Source of the DNA: Asaia bogorensis
Lineage (GTDB): Bacteria; Pseudomonadota; Alphaproteobacteria; Acetobacterales; Acetobacteraceae
Assembly (NCBI GenBank): GCA_945897825.1
Contig: CAMDGX010000047.1
Coordinates: 1-35,600 of the forward strand
Length of the DNA stretch: 35,600 nt
Reading direction: 5' to 3'
Below the pieces are notes generated by a model. The model did no database searches, had not been told where the DNA came from, and saw only the letters and a list, made by a program, of their open reading frames with translations. This document shows positions 8,273-16,221 of this stretch, in pieces. Position 1 is the stretch's first letter. Each line of letters starts with the position of its first letter. The position numbers were made by a program, and so were the translations under genes.

Positions 8273-9396
8273 TCGCACTCAAGGCCGCCCGACTTTTCGA
8301 CGGGCGCAACGAACACGCCGACGCCGTCCTGCTCATCGACGGTGCCCGCATCCACGGCATCGCCGCCGACGCGCCGCCCGGCATCCCCGTCGAGGAACTG
8401 CACGAAGACGCCATCCTCGCCCCCGGCTTCATCGACCTCCAGGTCAACGGCGGCGGCGGCATCATGTTCAACGACGACACCACCCCCGAAGGCCTCGCCC
8501 GCATCGTCGCCGCCCACGCCCTGTCCGGCACCACCGCGATCCTGCCCACCCTCATCAGCTCCAGCCGCGAGCATATCGATCGCGCGATGTCGGCCACCCG
8601 CGCCGCCCTGGCCCAGGGCACCCCCGGCATCATGGGCCTGCACCTCGAAGGCCCCTTCCTCGCCCTCGCCCGCCGCGGCATCCACCCCGCCGCCGCCATC
8701 ACCGCGATCACGAGCGAAGACGTCGCGCGCCTCGCCGCCCCCTTCCCCGCCCCCCTCCTCGTCACCCTCGCCCCCGACACCGTCTCGCCGGACGCCATCG
8801 CCACCCTCGCCCGCGCCGGCGTCACCGTCTTCGCCGGCCACACCGACGCCACCTGGGAACAGGCCCGCGCGGCGCTCGACGCCGGCATCCGCGGCGCCAC
8901 CCACCTGTTCAACGCCATGTCGCCCTTCGGCGGCCGCGCCCCCGGCATGGTCGGCGCCATCCTCGACGATGCCCGCGCCTACGCCGGCATCATCGTCGAC
9001 GGGCACCACGTCCACCCCGCCGCCCTGCGCGTGGCGCTCAACGCCCTCGGCCCCGAACGCCTCTTCCTCGTCTCCGACGCCATGGCCACCGCCGCCTCCG
9101 ACGCCACCGGGTTCGAGATCGCCGGCGAACGCATCACCCTGCACAACGGCATGCTCACCAACGCCGAAGGCACCCTGGCCGGCGCGCACCTCACCATGGC
9201 CGAGGCCGTGCGCAACCTCGTCGCCTTCACCGGCGTGGACTGGACCTTGGCCCTGCGGATGGCGACCGCCACCCCCGCCGAAGTCCTCGGCATCGAAGAC
9301 CGCGGCGTCATCGCCGTTGGCGCGCGCGCAGACCTCGTGGTGCTCGACGAGGATCTCAACGTGATGGAGGTCTGGCAGGGGGGCGCCCGCATATAG
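8269..9396 (+). CDS. nagA: N-acetylglucosamine-6-phosphate deacetylase
   Basis: Amidohydrolase of 375 residues converting GlcNAc 6-phosphate to glucosamine 6-phosphate plus acetate, the step after MurQ. Seen are the PGFIDLQVNGGGG motif, the metal/substrate segments HLEGPFLA and FAGHTDA, THLFNAMSPFGGRAPGMVG, the HHVHP block, VSDAMATAA with the catalytic Asp, and the C-terminal beta-strand ADLVVLDEDLNV. Start ATG 8269 lies inside the murQ stop. No glucosamine-6-phosphate deaminase, MurNAc kinase or PTS gene is adjacent, so the pair more likely serves internal peptidoglycan recycling than uptake. The gene is followed 9 bases later by an A/T hairpin element that may end the transcript. Confidence 0.94.
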   Translation: MIALKAARLFDGRNEHADAVLLIDGARIHGIAADAPPGIPVEELHEDAILAPGFIDLQVNGGGGIMFNDDTTPEGLARIVAAHALSGTTAILPTLISSSREHIDRAMSATRAALAQGTPGIMGLHLEGPFLALARRGIHPAAAITAITSEDVARLAAPFPAPLLVTLAPDTVSPDAIATLARAGVTVFAGHTDATWEQARAALDAGIRGATHLFNAMSPFGGRAPGMVGAILDDARAYAGIIVDGHHVHPAALRVALNALGPERLFLVSDAMATAASDATGFEIAGERITLHNGMLTNAEGTLAGAHLTMAEAVRNLVAFTGVDWTLALRMATATPAEVLGIEDRGVIAVGARADLVVLDEDLNVMEVWQGGARI

Positions 9397-9405
9397 CAAG
9401 CAAGC

Positions 9406-9531
9406 GGTTCTTTTTTGAAAAAAAGATCCAAAAAACTTTGTCCATTTGCACCGCGCCCGAGATGGATGGCGCGGTGCAAATGGATGAAAAGTCTTTTTGC
9501 TTCTTTTTCTTCAGAAAAAGAAGACTCTTGC
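9406..9531. repeat. Composite palindromic element, copy 1 (A-to-B orientation)
   Basis: From left to right: A/T hairpin A (TTCTTTTTT then AAAAAAGA), an A-tract, then a perfect 17-base inverted repeat with arms 9441-9457 (TCCATTTGCACCGCGCC) and 9468-9484 around a 10-base loop. A T-tract and hairpin B (CTTCTTTTTCT, TC, AGAAAAAGAAG) follow. It fills the gap between the convergent nagA and aldehyde dehydrogenase genes. A-tract, GC stem and T-tract occur on both strands, as in a bidirectional terminator. Copies 2-5 are listed separately. Confidence 0.9.
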
Positions 9532-9535
9532 GTTC

Positions 9536-10969
9536 TTAAAGCCCAGCCTGCGTCACGAACTTCGTGTTCAGATAGGCCTCGATCGCCTCTGTCCCGCCCT
9601 CGGACCCGTAGCCGCTGTCCTTGATCCCGCCGAACGGAACCTCCGGCAACGCCAGGCCCAGATGGTTGATCGTGTGCATCCCGCTCTCGACTGCATTGGC
9701 GATCGCATTCGCCGTCTTGGCCGAGCGCGTGAACGAATACGCCGCCAGCCCATAGGGCAGCCGGTTCGCCTCGCTCACCACCTCGTCGAAGTCCCGGAAC
9801 GGCACCATCAGCGCCAGCGGCCCGAACGGCTCCTCGTTCATGGCGCGCATCTCGGTGGTCAGGTTGGTCAGCACGGTCGGCTCGAAGAAATTGCCCTTGT
9901 TGCCGATCCGCTTGCCGCCGGTCTGGATCTCCGCGCCCTTCTGCACGGCGTCACCCACCAGCGCCTCCATGGCGGTGACGCGCCGCGCATTGGCCATCGG
10001 GCCCATGGTGGTGGAGGGATCCATTCCGTCGCCCACCTTCACCTTCTTGGCGACACCCACGAAGGTCTCGACGAACTTGTCGTACACGCCCTCATGCACC
10101 AGGAACCGCGTCGGCGACACGCACACCTGCCCGGCATTGCGGAACTTCGCCGCTCCGAGGATCCGCGCCGCCGCTTCCACGTCGGCATCCTCGAAGATCA
10201 TCGCCGGCGCGTGCCCACCCAGCTCCATCGTCACCCGCTTCATGTGCAGGCCCGCCAGCGCGGCAAGCTGCTTGCCCACGGCGGTCGAGCCGGTGAAGGA
10301 GATCTTCTTGATGATCGGATGCGGGATCAGATACTCGGAAATCTCCGACGGCACCCCATAAACCAGGTTCACCACCCCGGCCGGCACGCCCGCATCCACG
10401 AAGCAGCGGATCAGCTCGGCGCACGAAGCCGGCGTCTCCTCCGGCCCCTTCAGGATCACCGAGCACCCCGCCGCCAGCGCCGCCGATGTCTTGCGCACCG
10501 CCTGGTTGATCGGGAAGTTCCACGGCGTGAACGCGGCCACCACGCCCACGGGCTCCTTCACCACCAGCTGGTAAACCCCATCGGCCCGCGCCGGAATCAC
10601 CCGCCCATAGGCGCGCCGCGCCTCCTCGGCGAACCAGTCGATCACATCGGCCCCGGCGAGCGCCTCCATCTTCGCCTCGCCCACCGGCTTGCCCTGCTCG
10701 GTGGTCATCAACGCCGCGATCAGCTCGGCCCGCTCGCGCAGCAGGTTGGCCGCCTTGCGCATCACCTTGCTGCGCTCAAAGGCGTTCACCTTCCGCCACA
10801 CGTTGAACCCGCGCTCGGCGGCCTCCAGCGCCCGATCCAGGTCGGCCCGCTCCGCATGCGCCACCTTGCCCGCCGGCTCGCCCGTCGCCGGGTTCAGCAC
10901 CGTCAGGAAGCGCCCGGCCGCCGCCGGCCCCCAGGTGCCGTCGATCAACAGGGAAACATCGTTGTACAT
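9536..10969 (-). CDS. NAD(P)-dependent aldehyde dehydrogenase, succinate-semialdehyde dehydrogenase-like
   Basis: Aldehyde dehydrogenase of 477 residues. The general base is E249 in MELGGHAPA and the nucleophile is C283 in [24 protein letters not shown] and [11 protein letters not shown] form the cofactor-binding part, and EEPFGPLA and [11 protein letters not shown] the C-terminal motifs. The closest family is the GabD type, which oxidises succinate semialdehyde to succinate. Related members use glycolaldehyde or other semialdehydes, so the substrate is not fixed by sequence alone. Start ATG 10969 has AGGAG 6 bases upstream; a longer frame to 11077 lacks such a site. It stands alone, convergent with nagA across a repeat element and divergent from the first solute-binding protein. 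Confidence 0.88.
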   Translation of the reverse strand: MYNDVSLLIDGTWGPAAAGRFLTVLNPATGEPAGKVAHAERADLDRALEAAERGFNVWRKVNAFERSKVMRKAANLLRERAELIAALMTTEQGKPVGEAKMEALAGADVIDWFAEEARRAYGRVIPARADGVYQLVVKEPVGVVAAFTPWNFPINQAVRKTSAALAAGCSVILKGPEETPASCAELIRCFVDAGVPAGVVNLVYGVPSEISEYLIPHPIIKKISFTGSTAVGKQLAALAGLHMKRVTMELGGHAPAMIFEDADVEAAARILGAAKFRNAGQVCVSPTRFLVHEGVYDKFVETFVGVAKKVKVGDGMDPSTTMGPMANARRVTAMEALVGDAVQKGAEIQTGGKRIGNKGNFFEPTVLTNLTTEMRAMNEEPFGPLALMVPFRDFDEVVSEANRLPYGLAAYSFTRSAKTANAIANAVESGMHTINHLGLALPEVPFGGIKDSGYGSEGGTEAIEAYLNTKFVTQAGL

Positions 10970-11141
10970 CGTCTTCTCCTTGCAGCTGCCTCGCTCGGCT
11001 TCCCTCGATCTGGCGTTCCATCGCCCGCACGCCAAGGTGCCGAGCGTTATCCTTTCTCGGGAATAGCGAGTATCCACCGAACCACCCCGCCCGTCGAGAG
11101 GCCGCGGGCCCGCACCACAGCGTCACCGAACCGCAGCATGC

Positions 11142-11173
11142 CTGCCATCAAGCTGTCGCCTCCCGCGTAGTAC
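11142..11173 (+). promoter_or_regulatory. Putative Pho box and -10 upstream of the first binding protein
   Basis: CTGCCAT (11142-11148), a 4-base spacer and CTGTCGC (11153-11159) match the PhoB direct-repeat consensus (CTGTCAT, N4, CTGTCAC) at 12 of 14 positions with the correct 11-base period. TAGTAC (11168-11173), 8 bases further on, could be the -10 hexamer, the usual arrangement for PhoB-activated promoters. The next ATG is 11211. The match is seen; PhoB binding is inferred. Confidence 0.5.
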
Positions 11174-11210
11174 CCCGCCGCCATCGCCATTGGCACGAGG
11201 TCCTATCCCC

Positions 11211-12776
11211 ATGCTCAAGATTCCCCGCCGCGCGGCCCTCGGCCTCGCCGCCGCCGCCCTGCCCCGCATCGCCATCGCCCAGTCCGACCCACGGCCCGTC
11301 GTCACCGTCGCGGTCCAGAACATGTCGACCTCCAACACGCTGGAGATGCTGCGCGAGCAGTCCAACGTCGGCACCCGCATCTTCCGCAACTACGTCGAGC
11401 CGCTGATCGACACCGACTGGATCGGCGATATGTCGATGATCCCGGGCCTGGGCACCGCCTGGCGCCGCATCGACGACCAAACCGTGGAGTTCGACCTGCG
11501 CGAAGGCGTCACCTTCCACAACGGCGACCGCTTCACCGCCGAGGAAGTCGCCTTCTCCTTCGGCCCCGAGCGCATGTGGGGCGGCGGCGCGCGCGAGGTG
11601 CCCACCCCGTCGATCGCCAATGCCCGCCGCGCCTTCCCCGGCTTCGACCGCATCGAGATCCTCGGCCCGCACCGCATCCGCGTCATCAGCAAGGTGCCGG
11701 ACATCGTGCTGGAAGGCCGCATGGCCCGCAGCCTCGCCGTCATCGCCAACCGCCGCAGCTTCATGGAAGCCGGCAGCTGGATGGAATGGGCGCGCCGCCC
11801 CATCGGCACCGGCCCCTACCGCATCGCCGAGTTCCGCCCGGACCAGTCGCTGGTCATGGAGTCGCACGACGCCCATTGGCAGGGCCGCCCGCCGATCCGC
11901 CAGCTCCGCTTCGCCGAGGTGCCCGAGGTCAGCTCGCGCATCAACATGCTGCTCTCCGGCGCCACCGACTTCGCCACCGAAATCCCGCCCGACCAGATCC
12001 CCACCATCGAGCGTGACCGCCGATTCGAAGTCGTCGGCGGCCCGATCAACAACTCGCGCTACCTGGTCTTCAACAAGTCCCACCCGTCGCTGGCCAACCC
12101 GCTGGTCCGCCGCGCCATGTCGCACAGCATCGACCGCGAGGCGATCATCGCCGCCCTCTGGGCCGGCCGCACCACCGTGCCGCGCGGCCTGCAATGGGAG
12201 TTCTACGGCGAGATGTATCTCCGCGACATCGAGGTCCCCCGCTTCGACCCCGCCGAGGCCCGCCGCCTGCTGCGCGAAGCCGGCTACCGCGGCCAGCCGA
12301 TCCCCTATCGCTGCCTGAACAACTACTACACCAACCAGACCCCCACCGCCCTGATCATGCTCGAAGGCTGGCGCGGCATCGGCCTGAACGTCGAGCTGCA
12401 AATGGTCGAGAACTGGAGCCAGATCACCGGCGGCGCGCCCGAAACCCGCGGCGTGCACGACTGGTCCGCCTCCGCCGTGGTGCCCGATCCGTCGATCCAG
12501 ATGTCCGCCTCCTGGGGCCGCACCGGCCAGCCCTGGCTTGCCAACCAGTGGCGCAACGAGGAGTTCGGCGACCTCGCCGCCGAGCTGGAAACCAGCATGG
12601 ACCAGCCCCGCCGCATCGCCGCCTGGCGCCGCATGCTGGAAATCGTCGAGCGCGAGGACCCCGGCTACGTCGTGCTGCACCGCAACGCCGCCTTCGTCGC
12701 CAAGCGCCGCGACATCGCCTGGCGCGCCTCGCAGTCCTTCTTCATGGATTTCCGCGGCAGCAATTTCACCAGCTAG
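11211..12776 (+). CDS. ABC transporter solute-binding protein, family 5 (paralogue 1)
   Basis: Periplasmic binding protein of 521 residues, SBP family 5 (DppA/OppA type). It has an N-terminal export signal with paired arginines (MLKIPRRAALGLAAAALPRIAIAQ, likely cut after AIAQ). Conserved family segments are EGVTFHNGDRFTAEEV, RPIGTGPYRIAEFRP and DAHWQGRPPIRQLRF. I chose ATG 11211, which begins the signal peptide; a TTG at 11190 would add 7 residues. It is the first of three close paralogues in this locus and shares blocks such as EVPEVSSRIN, PPDQIP and RGLQWEFYG with them. A Pho-box-like site lies about 50 bases upstream. Family-5 proteins bind peptides, opines, nickel chelates or sugars; the neighbouring phosphodiesterases suggest a phosphate ester here, which is inference. 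Confidence 0.87.
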   Translation: MLKIPRRAALGLAAAALPRIAIAQSDPRPVVTVAVQNMSTSNTLEMLREQSNVGTRIFRNYVEPLIDTDWIGDMSMIPGLGTAWRRIDDQTVEFDLREGVTFHNGDRFTAEEVAFSFGPERMWGGGAREVPTPSIANARRAFPGFDRIEILGPHRIRVISKVPDIVLEGRMARSLAVIANRRSFMEAGSWMEWARRPIGTGPYRIAEFRPDQSLVMESHDAHWQGRPPIRQLRFAEVPEVSSRINMLLSGATDFATEIPPDQIPTIERDRRFEVVGGPINNSRYLVFNKSHPSLANPLVRRAMSHSIDREAIIAALWAGRTTVPRGLQWEFYGEMYLRDIEVPRFDPAEARRLLREAGYRGQPIPYRCLNNYYTNQTPTALIMLEGWRGIGLNVELQMVENWSQITGGAPETRGVHDWSASAVVPDPSIQMSASWGRTGQPWLANQWRNEEFGDLAAELETSMDQPRRIAAWRRMLEIVEREDPGYVVLHRNAAFVAKRRDIAWRASQSFFMDFRGSNFTS

Positions 12777-12797
12777 CCGGCGCTCACCTGCCGGCCA

Positions 12798-12826
12798 ACG
12801 TCATAAAACTGAAATCCTGTTGTCAT
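12798..12826 (+). promoter_or_regulatory. Putative three-unit Pho box upstream of the phosphonate monoester hydrolase
   Basis: Three 7-base units recur every 11 bases: ACGTCAT (12798-12804), CTGAAAT (12809-12815) and TTGTCAT (12820-12826). They match CTGTCAT at 5, 5 and 6 of 7 positions; the first spacer is AAAA. A possible -10 is TGATAC (12846-12851), and the gene starts at 12877. The A/T-rich stretch stands out from its 70% GC surroundings. This would let the hydrolase be switched on by phosphate starvation independently of the first binding-protein gene. Confidence 0.55.
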
Positions 12827-12876
12827 CTGCCTGCCTTTGAGCGTGTGATACCGCAAGGGCGGAAGCGAGGACTCGA

Positions 12877-14427
12877 ATGAACAAACGCAACGTGCTGCTG
12901 ATCGTCGTGGATCAGTGGCGAGCCGACCACGTGCCGCACCTGGGTGCCACCCACCTGCGCACCCCGAACCTCGATCGCCTTTGCCGCGCCGGGGTCACCT
13001 TCCGCAACCACGTCACCACCTGCGTGCCCTGCGGCCCCGCCCGCGCCAGCCTGCACACCGGCCTCTACCTGATGAACCATCGCCAGGTGCAGAACTGGAT
13101 CCCGCTCGACGCCCGCCACACCACCCTGCCCCGCGCCATCCGCGCCTGCGGGCTCGACCCCGCGCTGATCGGCTACACCACCACGGTGCCCGATCCGCGC
13201 ACCACCCACCCCAACGACCCGCGCTTCCAGAACCTCGGCGACATGATGGAAGGCTGGCGCCCGGTCGGCGCCTTCGGCCCGGGCCACGAGGCCTATTTCG
13301 GCTGGCTGGCCCAGAAGGGCTTCCCGCTCCCGAAGAACCGCGAGGAAATCTGGCTGCCCGAGGGCGAGGACGCGCTTCCAGGCGCCACCGCCCGCCCCGC
13401 CCGCATCCCGAAGGAGCTCTCCGACAGCACCTTCTTCACCGAGAAGGCGATGGAATACCTGAAGGGCCGCGACGGCCGGCCCTTCTTCCTCCACCTCGGC
13501 TACTACCGCCCCCACCCCCCCTTCGTGGTCAGCGCCCCCTACCACGACATGTACCGCCCGCAGCACATGCCCCGCCCCGTCGCCGCCCCCACCCCGGAGG
13601 CAGAGGCCGCCCAGCATCCCCTGCTCGGCCACTACCTGCGCCATACCCGCCAGGCCAGCTTCTTCACCGGCGGCCAGGGCATGATCGCCGAGATGGACCA
13701 GGCCACCATCGCCCAGATGCGCGCCACCTATTGCGGCATGATCGCCGAGGTCGACGACAACATCGGCCGCGTCCTCGACCTGCTGGAACAGACCGGCCAG
13801 ATGAAGGACACGCTGATCATCTTCACCTCCGACCACGGCGAGCAGCTCGGCGACCACCACCTCGCCGGCAAGCTCGGCTACCACGACGAGAGTTTCCGCA
13901 TCCCGCTGGTCATCGTCGACCCCGACGCCCCGGAACAGGCCGGCCGCATCGAGGACGCGCCGACCGAGAGCATCGACCTGATGCCGACGATGATCGACTG
14001 GCTCGGCGGCGACGTGCCCCGCGCCTGCGACGGCCGCTCCCTGCGCCCCCTGGTGCTCGACATGAAGCCCGCCGACTGGCGCACCGAGCTGCACTACGAA
14101 TACGACTTCCGCGACACCTTCCACTCCCGCGCCGAAACCGAGCTCGGCCTGCACATGGACGAATGCACCCTGCTCGTCGTCCAGGACGCGAAGTGGAAAT
14201 ACGTCCACTTCACCACCCTGCCCCCGCTGCTGTTCGACCTCGAGGCCGATCCCGGCCAATTCACCAACCTCGCCGACAGCCCCGACCACGCCGCCATCGT
14301 CCGGGACTACGCCCAGAAGGCGCTGTCCTGGCGCATGTTCCACGCCGACCGCACCCTCACCCACTACCGCGCCTCGCCGAACGGCCTCGAACGCCGCATC
14401 CCGACCGCGAACGGAGAGAAAGCATGA
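12877..14427 (+). CDS. pehA: Phosphonate monoester hydrolase / phosphodiesterase (alkaline phosphatase superfamily)
   Basis: Protein of 516 residues, close to the 514 of characterised Rhizobium and Burkholderia phosphonate monoester hydrolases. It resembles them throughout: NVLLIVVDQWRAD, NHVTTCVPCGPARASLHTGLYLMNHR, FFLHLGYYRPHPPF, TSDHGEQLGDHH and AQKALSWRMFHADRTLTHYR. C52 in C-G-P-A-R is the sulfatase-type cysteine expected to become formylglycine; D12 and D319/H320 are metal ligands. These enzymes cleave phosphonate monoesters and phosphodiesters, with some sulfatase side activity; their natural substrate is unknown. No signal peptide is visible, so it should act in the cytoplasm on imported substrate. 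ATG 12877 is preceded by GCGAGGACTCGA. It overlaps the next binding protein by four bases. A formylglycine-generating enzyme must be encoded elsewhere. Confidence 0.92.
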   Translation: MNKRNVLLIVVDQWRADHVPHLGATHLRTPNLDRLCRAGVTFRNHVTTCVPCGPARASLHTGLYLMNHRQVQNWIPLDARHTTLPRAIRACGLDPALIGYTTTVPDPRTTHPNDPRFQNLGDMMEGWRPVGAFGPGHEAYFGWLAQKGFPLPKNREEIWLPEGEDALPGATARPARIPKELSDSTFFTEKAMEYLKGRDGRPFFLHLGYYRPHPPFVVSAPYHDMYRPQHMPRPVAAPTPEAEAAQHPLLGHYLRHTRQASFFTGGQGMIAEMDQATIAQMRATYCGMIAEVDDNIGRVLDLLEQTGQMKDTLIIFTSDHGEQLGDHHLAGKLGYHDESFRIPLVIVDPDAPEQAGRIEDAPTESIDLMPTMIDWLGGDVPRACDGRSLRPLVLDMKPADWRTELHYEYDFRDTFHSRAETELGLHMDECTLLVVQDAKWKYVHFTTLPPLLFDLEADPGQFTNLADSPDHAAIVRDYAQKALSWRMFHADRTLTHYRASPNGLERRIPTANGEKA

Positions 14428-16067
14428 CCCGCCTGACCCGCCGCGCCGCCCTGCGCACCCTGGGGGCCGGCACCGCCGGCCTCGCCGCCACCACCGCCCT
14501 GCCCCGCTTCGCCATCGGCCAGGCCGACAACCGGCCGACCATCACCGTCGCCGTGCAGAAGATCAGCAACACCAACACGCTCTCGGCCCTGCGCGAGCAA
14601 TCCAACGTCGGCACCCGCCTCGCCGCCCTGGTCACCGAGCGGCTGATCGACCTCAACTACCAGTCCAAGCTGGAACCCGTCCCGGGCCTGGCCACCAGCT
14701 GGAAGCGCATCAGCGACACCACGGTGGAATTCAAGCTGCGCCAGGGCGTCAAGTTCCACAACGGCACCACGCTCACCGCCGAGGACATCGCCGGCAGCTT
14801 CTCGCCCCAGCACATGTTCGGCGAAACCCGCCCCACCGTGCGCGGCCAAACCATCCCGCTCAGCAACACCAACCCCGCGGTGTTCACCAAGGAACTGATC
14901 CGCGACGTCCCCCCCGTCGCCCGCCGCATGTGGCCGGCGCTGGAGAAGGTCGAGATCGTCGACAAGGAGACGGTCCGCTTCGTCAACGCCGCCCCCGACG
15001 TCACCATCGAGGGCCGCGCCAGCGTCCGCGGCAGTGACATCGTGAACTTCCAGGCGTTCAACGACTCGCCCTCATGGCTCGAATACGCCCGCAAGCCGGT
15101 CGGCACCGGCCCCTACAAGGTGCGCGAGTTCCGCCCCGACACCTCGCTGATCCTCGATGCGCACGACGAATACTGGGGCGGCCGCCCGCCCATCAAGGCG
15201 CTGCGCTTCCTCGAGGTGCCCGAGGCCTCCTCGCGCATCAACGGCCTGCTCTCAGGCGAATACCATTTCGCCTCCGACGTCTCGCCGGACCAGATCCCGC
15301 AGATCGAGCGCAACCCCGCCTTCGAGGTGCAGCAGAGCCTGGTGCCGAACCACCGCCTGATCGTGTTCGACAAGCACCACGCCCCGATCCGCGACCCGCG
15401 CATGCGCCGCGCCATGACCCATGCCATCGACCGGCAGGCGATCGTCGATGCCCTGTGGGGCGGGCGCACCACCGTGCCGCGCGGCCTGCAATGGGACTTC
15501 TATGCCGACATGCTGATCCAGGACTGGACCGTGCCGAAATACGACCCCGCCCTGGCCCGCCAGTTGATCAAGGAGGCCGGCTACAAGGGCGACCCGATCA
15601 CCTTCCGCGTCGCCCCCGGCTACTACACCAACCAGGCCCCGACCTCGCAGGTGCTGGTGGAGATGTGGAAGCAGGTCGGCCTCAACGTCCAGATCCAGAT
15701 GGTCGAGAACTGGACCCAGATCTTCGCCCGCGGCCCCGAGCGCGGCGTGCGCGACTGGTCCAACTCCGCCAACTTCAGCGACCCGGTTTCCTCCATCGTC
15801 AACCAGCACGGCCCGAACGGCCAGCAGCAGCAGATGGGCGAGTGGACCAACGATGAGATGAACAAGCTGACGGTGGAACTGGAAAGCAGCACCGACCGCG
15901 CCCGCCGCCGCCAGGTCTTCGCCCGCATGCTGGAAATCTGCGAACGCGAGGACCCCGCCTACACCGTCCTGCACCAGACCGCGGTGTTCATCGCCAAGCG
16001 CAAGGAACTGAAGTGGAAGGCTGCCCCCAGCTTCGCCATGGATTTCCGCGCCCACAACTGGGGGTAG
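14424..16067 (+). CDS. ABC transporter solute-binding protein, family 5 (paralogue 2)
   Basis: Protein of 547 residues. The Tat-like signal peptide has T-R-R-A-A-L-R followed by a hydrophobic stretch to ALPRFAIGQA, so export in folded form is likely. The mature part is an SBP family 5 fold with RQGVKFHNGTTLTAEDI, KPVGTGPYKVREFRP, DAHDEYWGGRPPIKALRF and SSRINGLLSGEYHFA. It is close to paralogue 3: both have an extra stretch around residues 135-175 (ETRPTVRGQ... or DTRPTVDGK..., ending PPVARR) that paralogue 1 lacks. ATG 14424 overlaps the stop of the hydrolase, so hydrolase and binding protein are made together; GGAGAG is upstream. The stop is followed immediately by a repeat element that separates it from paralogue 3. 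Confidence 0.88.
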   Translation: MTRLTRRAALRTLGAGTAGLAATTALPRFAIGQADNRPTITVAVQKISNTNTLSALREQSNVGTRLAALVTERLIDLNYQSKLEPVPGLATSWKRISDTTVEFKLRQGVKFHNGTTLTAEDIAGSFSPQHMFGETRPTVRGQTIPLSNTNPAVFTKELIRDVPPVARRMWPALEKVEIVDKETVRFVNAAPDVTIEGRASVRGSDIVNFQAFNDSPSWLEYARKPVGTGPYKVREFRPDTSLILDAHDEYWGGRPPIKALRFLEVPEASSRINGLLSGEYHFASDVSPDQIPQIERNPAFEVQQSLVPNHRLIVFDKHHAPIRDPRMRRAMTHAIDRQAIVDALWGGRTTVPRGLQWDFYADMLIQDWTVPKYDPALARQLIKEAGYKGDPITFRVAPGYYTNQAPTSQVLVEMWKQVGLNVQIQMVENWTQIFARGPERGVRDWSNSANFSDPVSSIVNQHGPNGQQQQMGEWTNDEMNKLTVELESSTDRARRRQVFARMLEICEREDPAYTVLHQTAVFIAKRKELKWKAAPSFAMDFRAHNWG

Positions 16068-16071
16068 GAAA

Positions 16072-16193
16072 GAGTCTTCTTTTTTCTGAAGAAAAAAGAA
16101 GCAAAAAAGACTTCATCCATTTGCGCCGTGACAAATCCGGCAGCCACGGTGCAAATGGACAAAGTTTTTTGGTTCTTTTTTTCAAAAAAGAAC
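16072..16193. repeat. Composite palindromic element, copy 2 (B-to-A orientation), inside the operon
   Basis: Hairpin B is a perfect 12-base stem (16076-16087 with 16090-16101, loop GA). The central stem pairs 16116-16130 (TCCATTTGCGCCGTG) with 16145-16159, all Watson-Crick except one G-U. It is extended outward by ACTT/AAGT and an A-tract/T-tract pair. Hairpin A is a perfect 10-base stem (16172-16181 with 16184-16193, loop TC). The element lies between two co-directional binding-protein genes, 18 bases before the ribosome-binding site of the second. Confidence 0.92.
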
Positions 16194-16221
16194 TTCTTCC
16201 TTCCCCACCAGGAGCCACCCG

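Noticed and set aside
9415-9624. Small frames inside the repeats giving MKKRSKK- or MKSLFASFSSEK-like peptides
   Set aside because: They are translations of the A/T hairpins, recur at every copy, and run out of frame into neighbours; they are artefacts of the repeat.
12877-14427. Arylsulfatase or choline sulfatase annotation
   Set aside because: The CGPAR motif is shared, but the overall sequence and length follow phosphonate monoester hydrolases, including the C-terminal AQKALSWRMFHADRTLTHYR segment.
12915-16067. 1050-residue open frame spanning the hydrolase and second binding protein
   Set aside because: Its first part is an out-of-frame Arg/Pro-rich translation of the hydrolase gene; only the part from 14424 is real.
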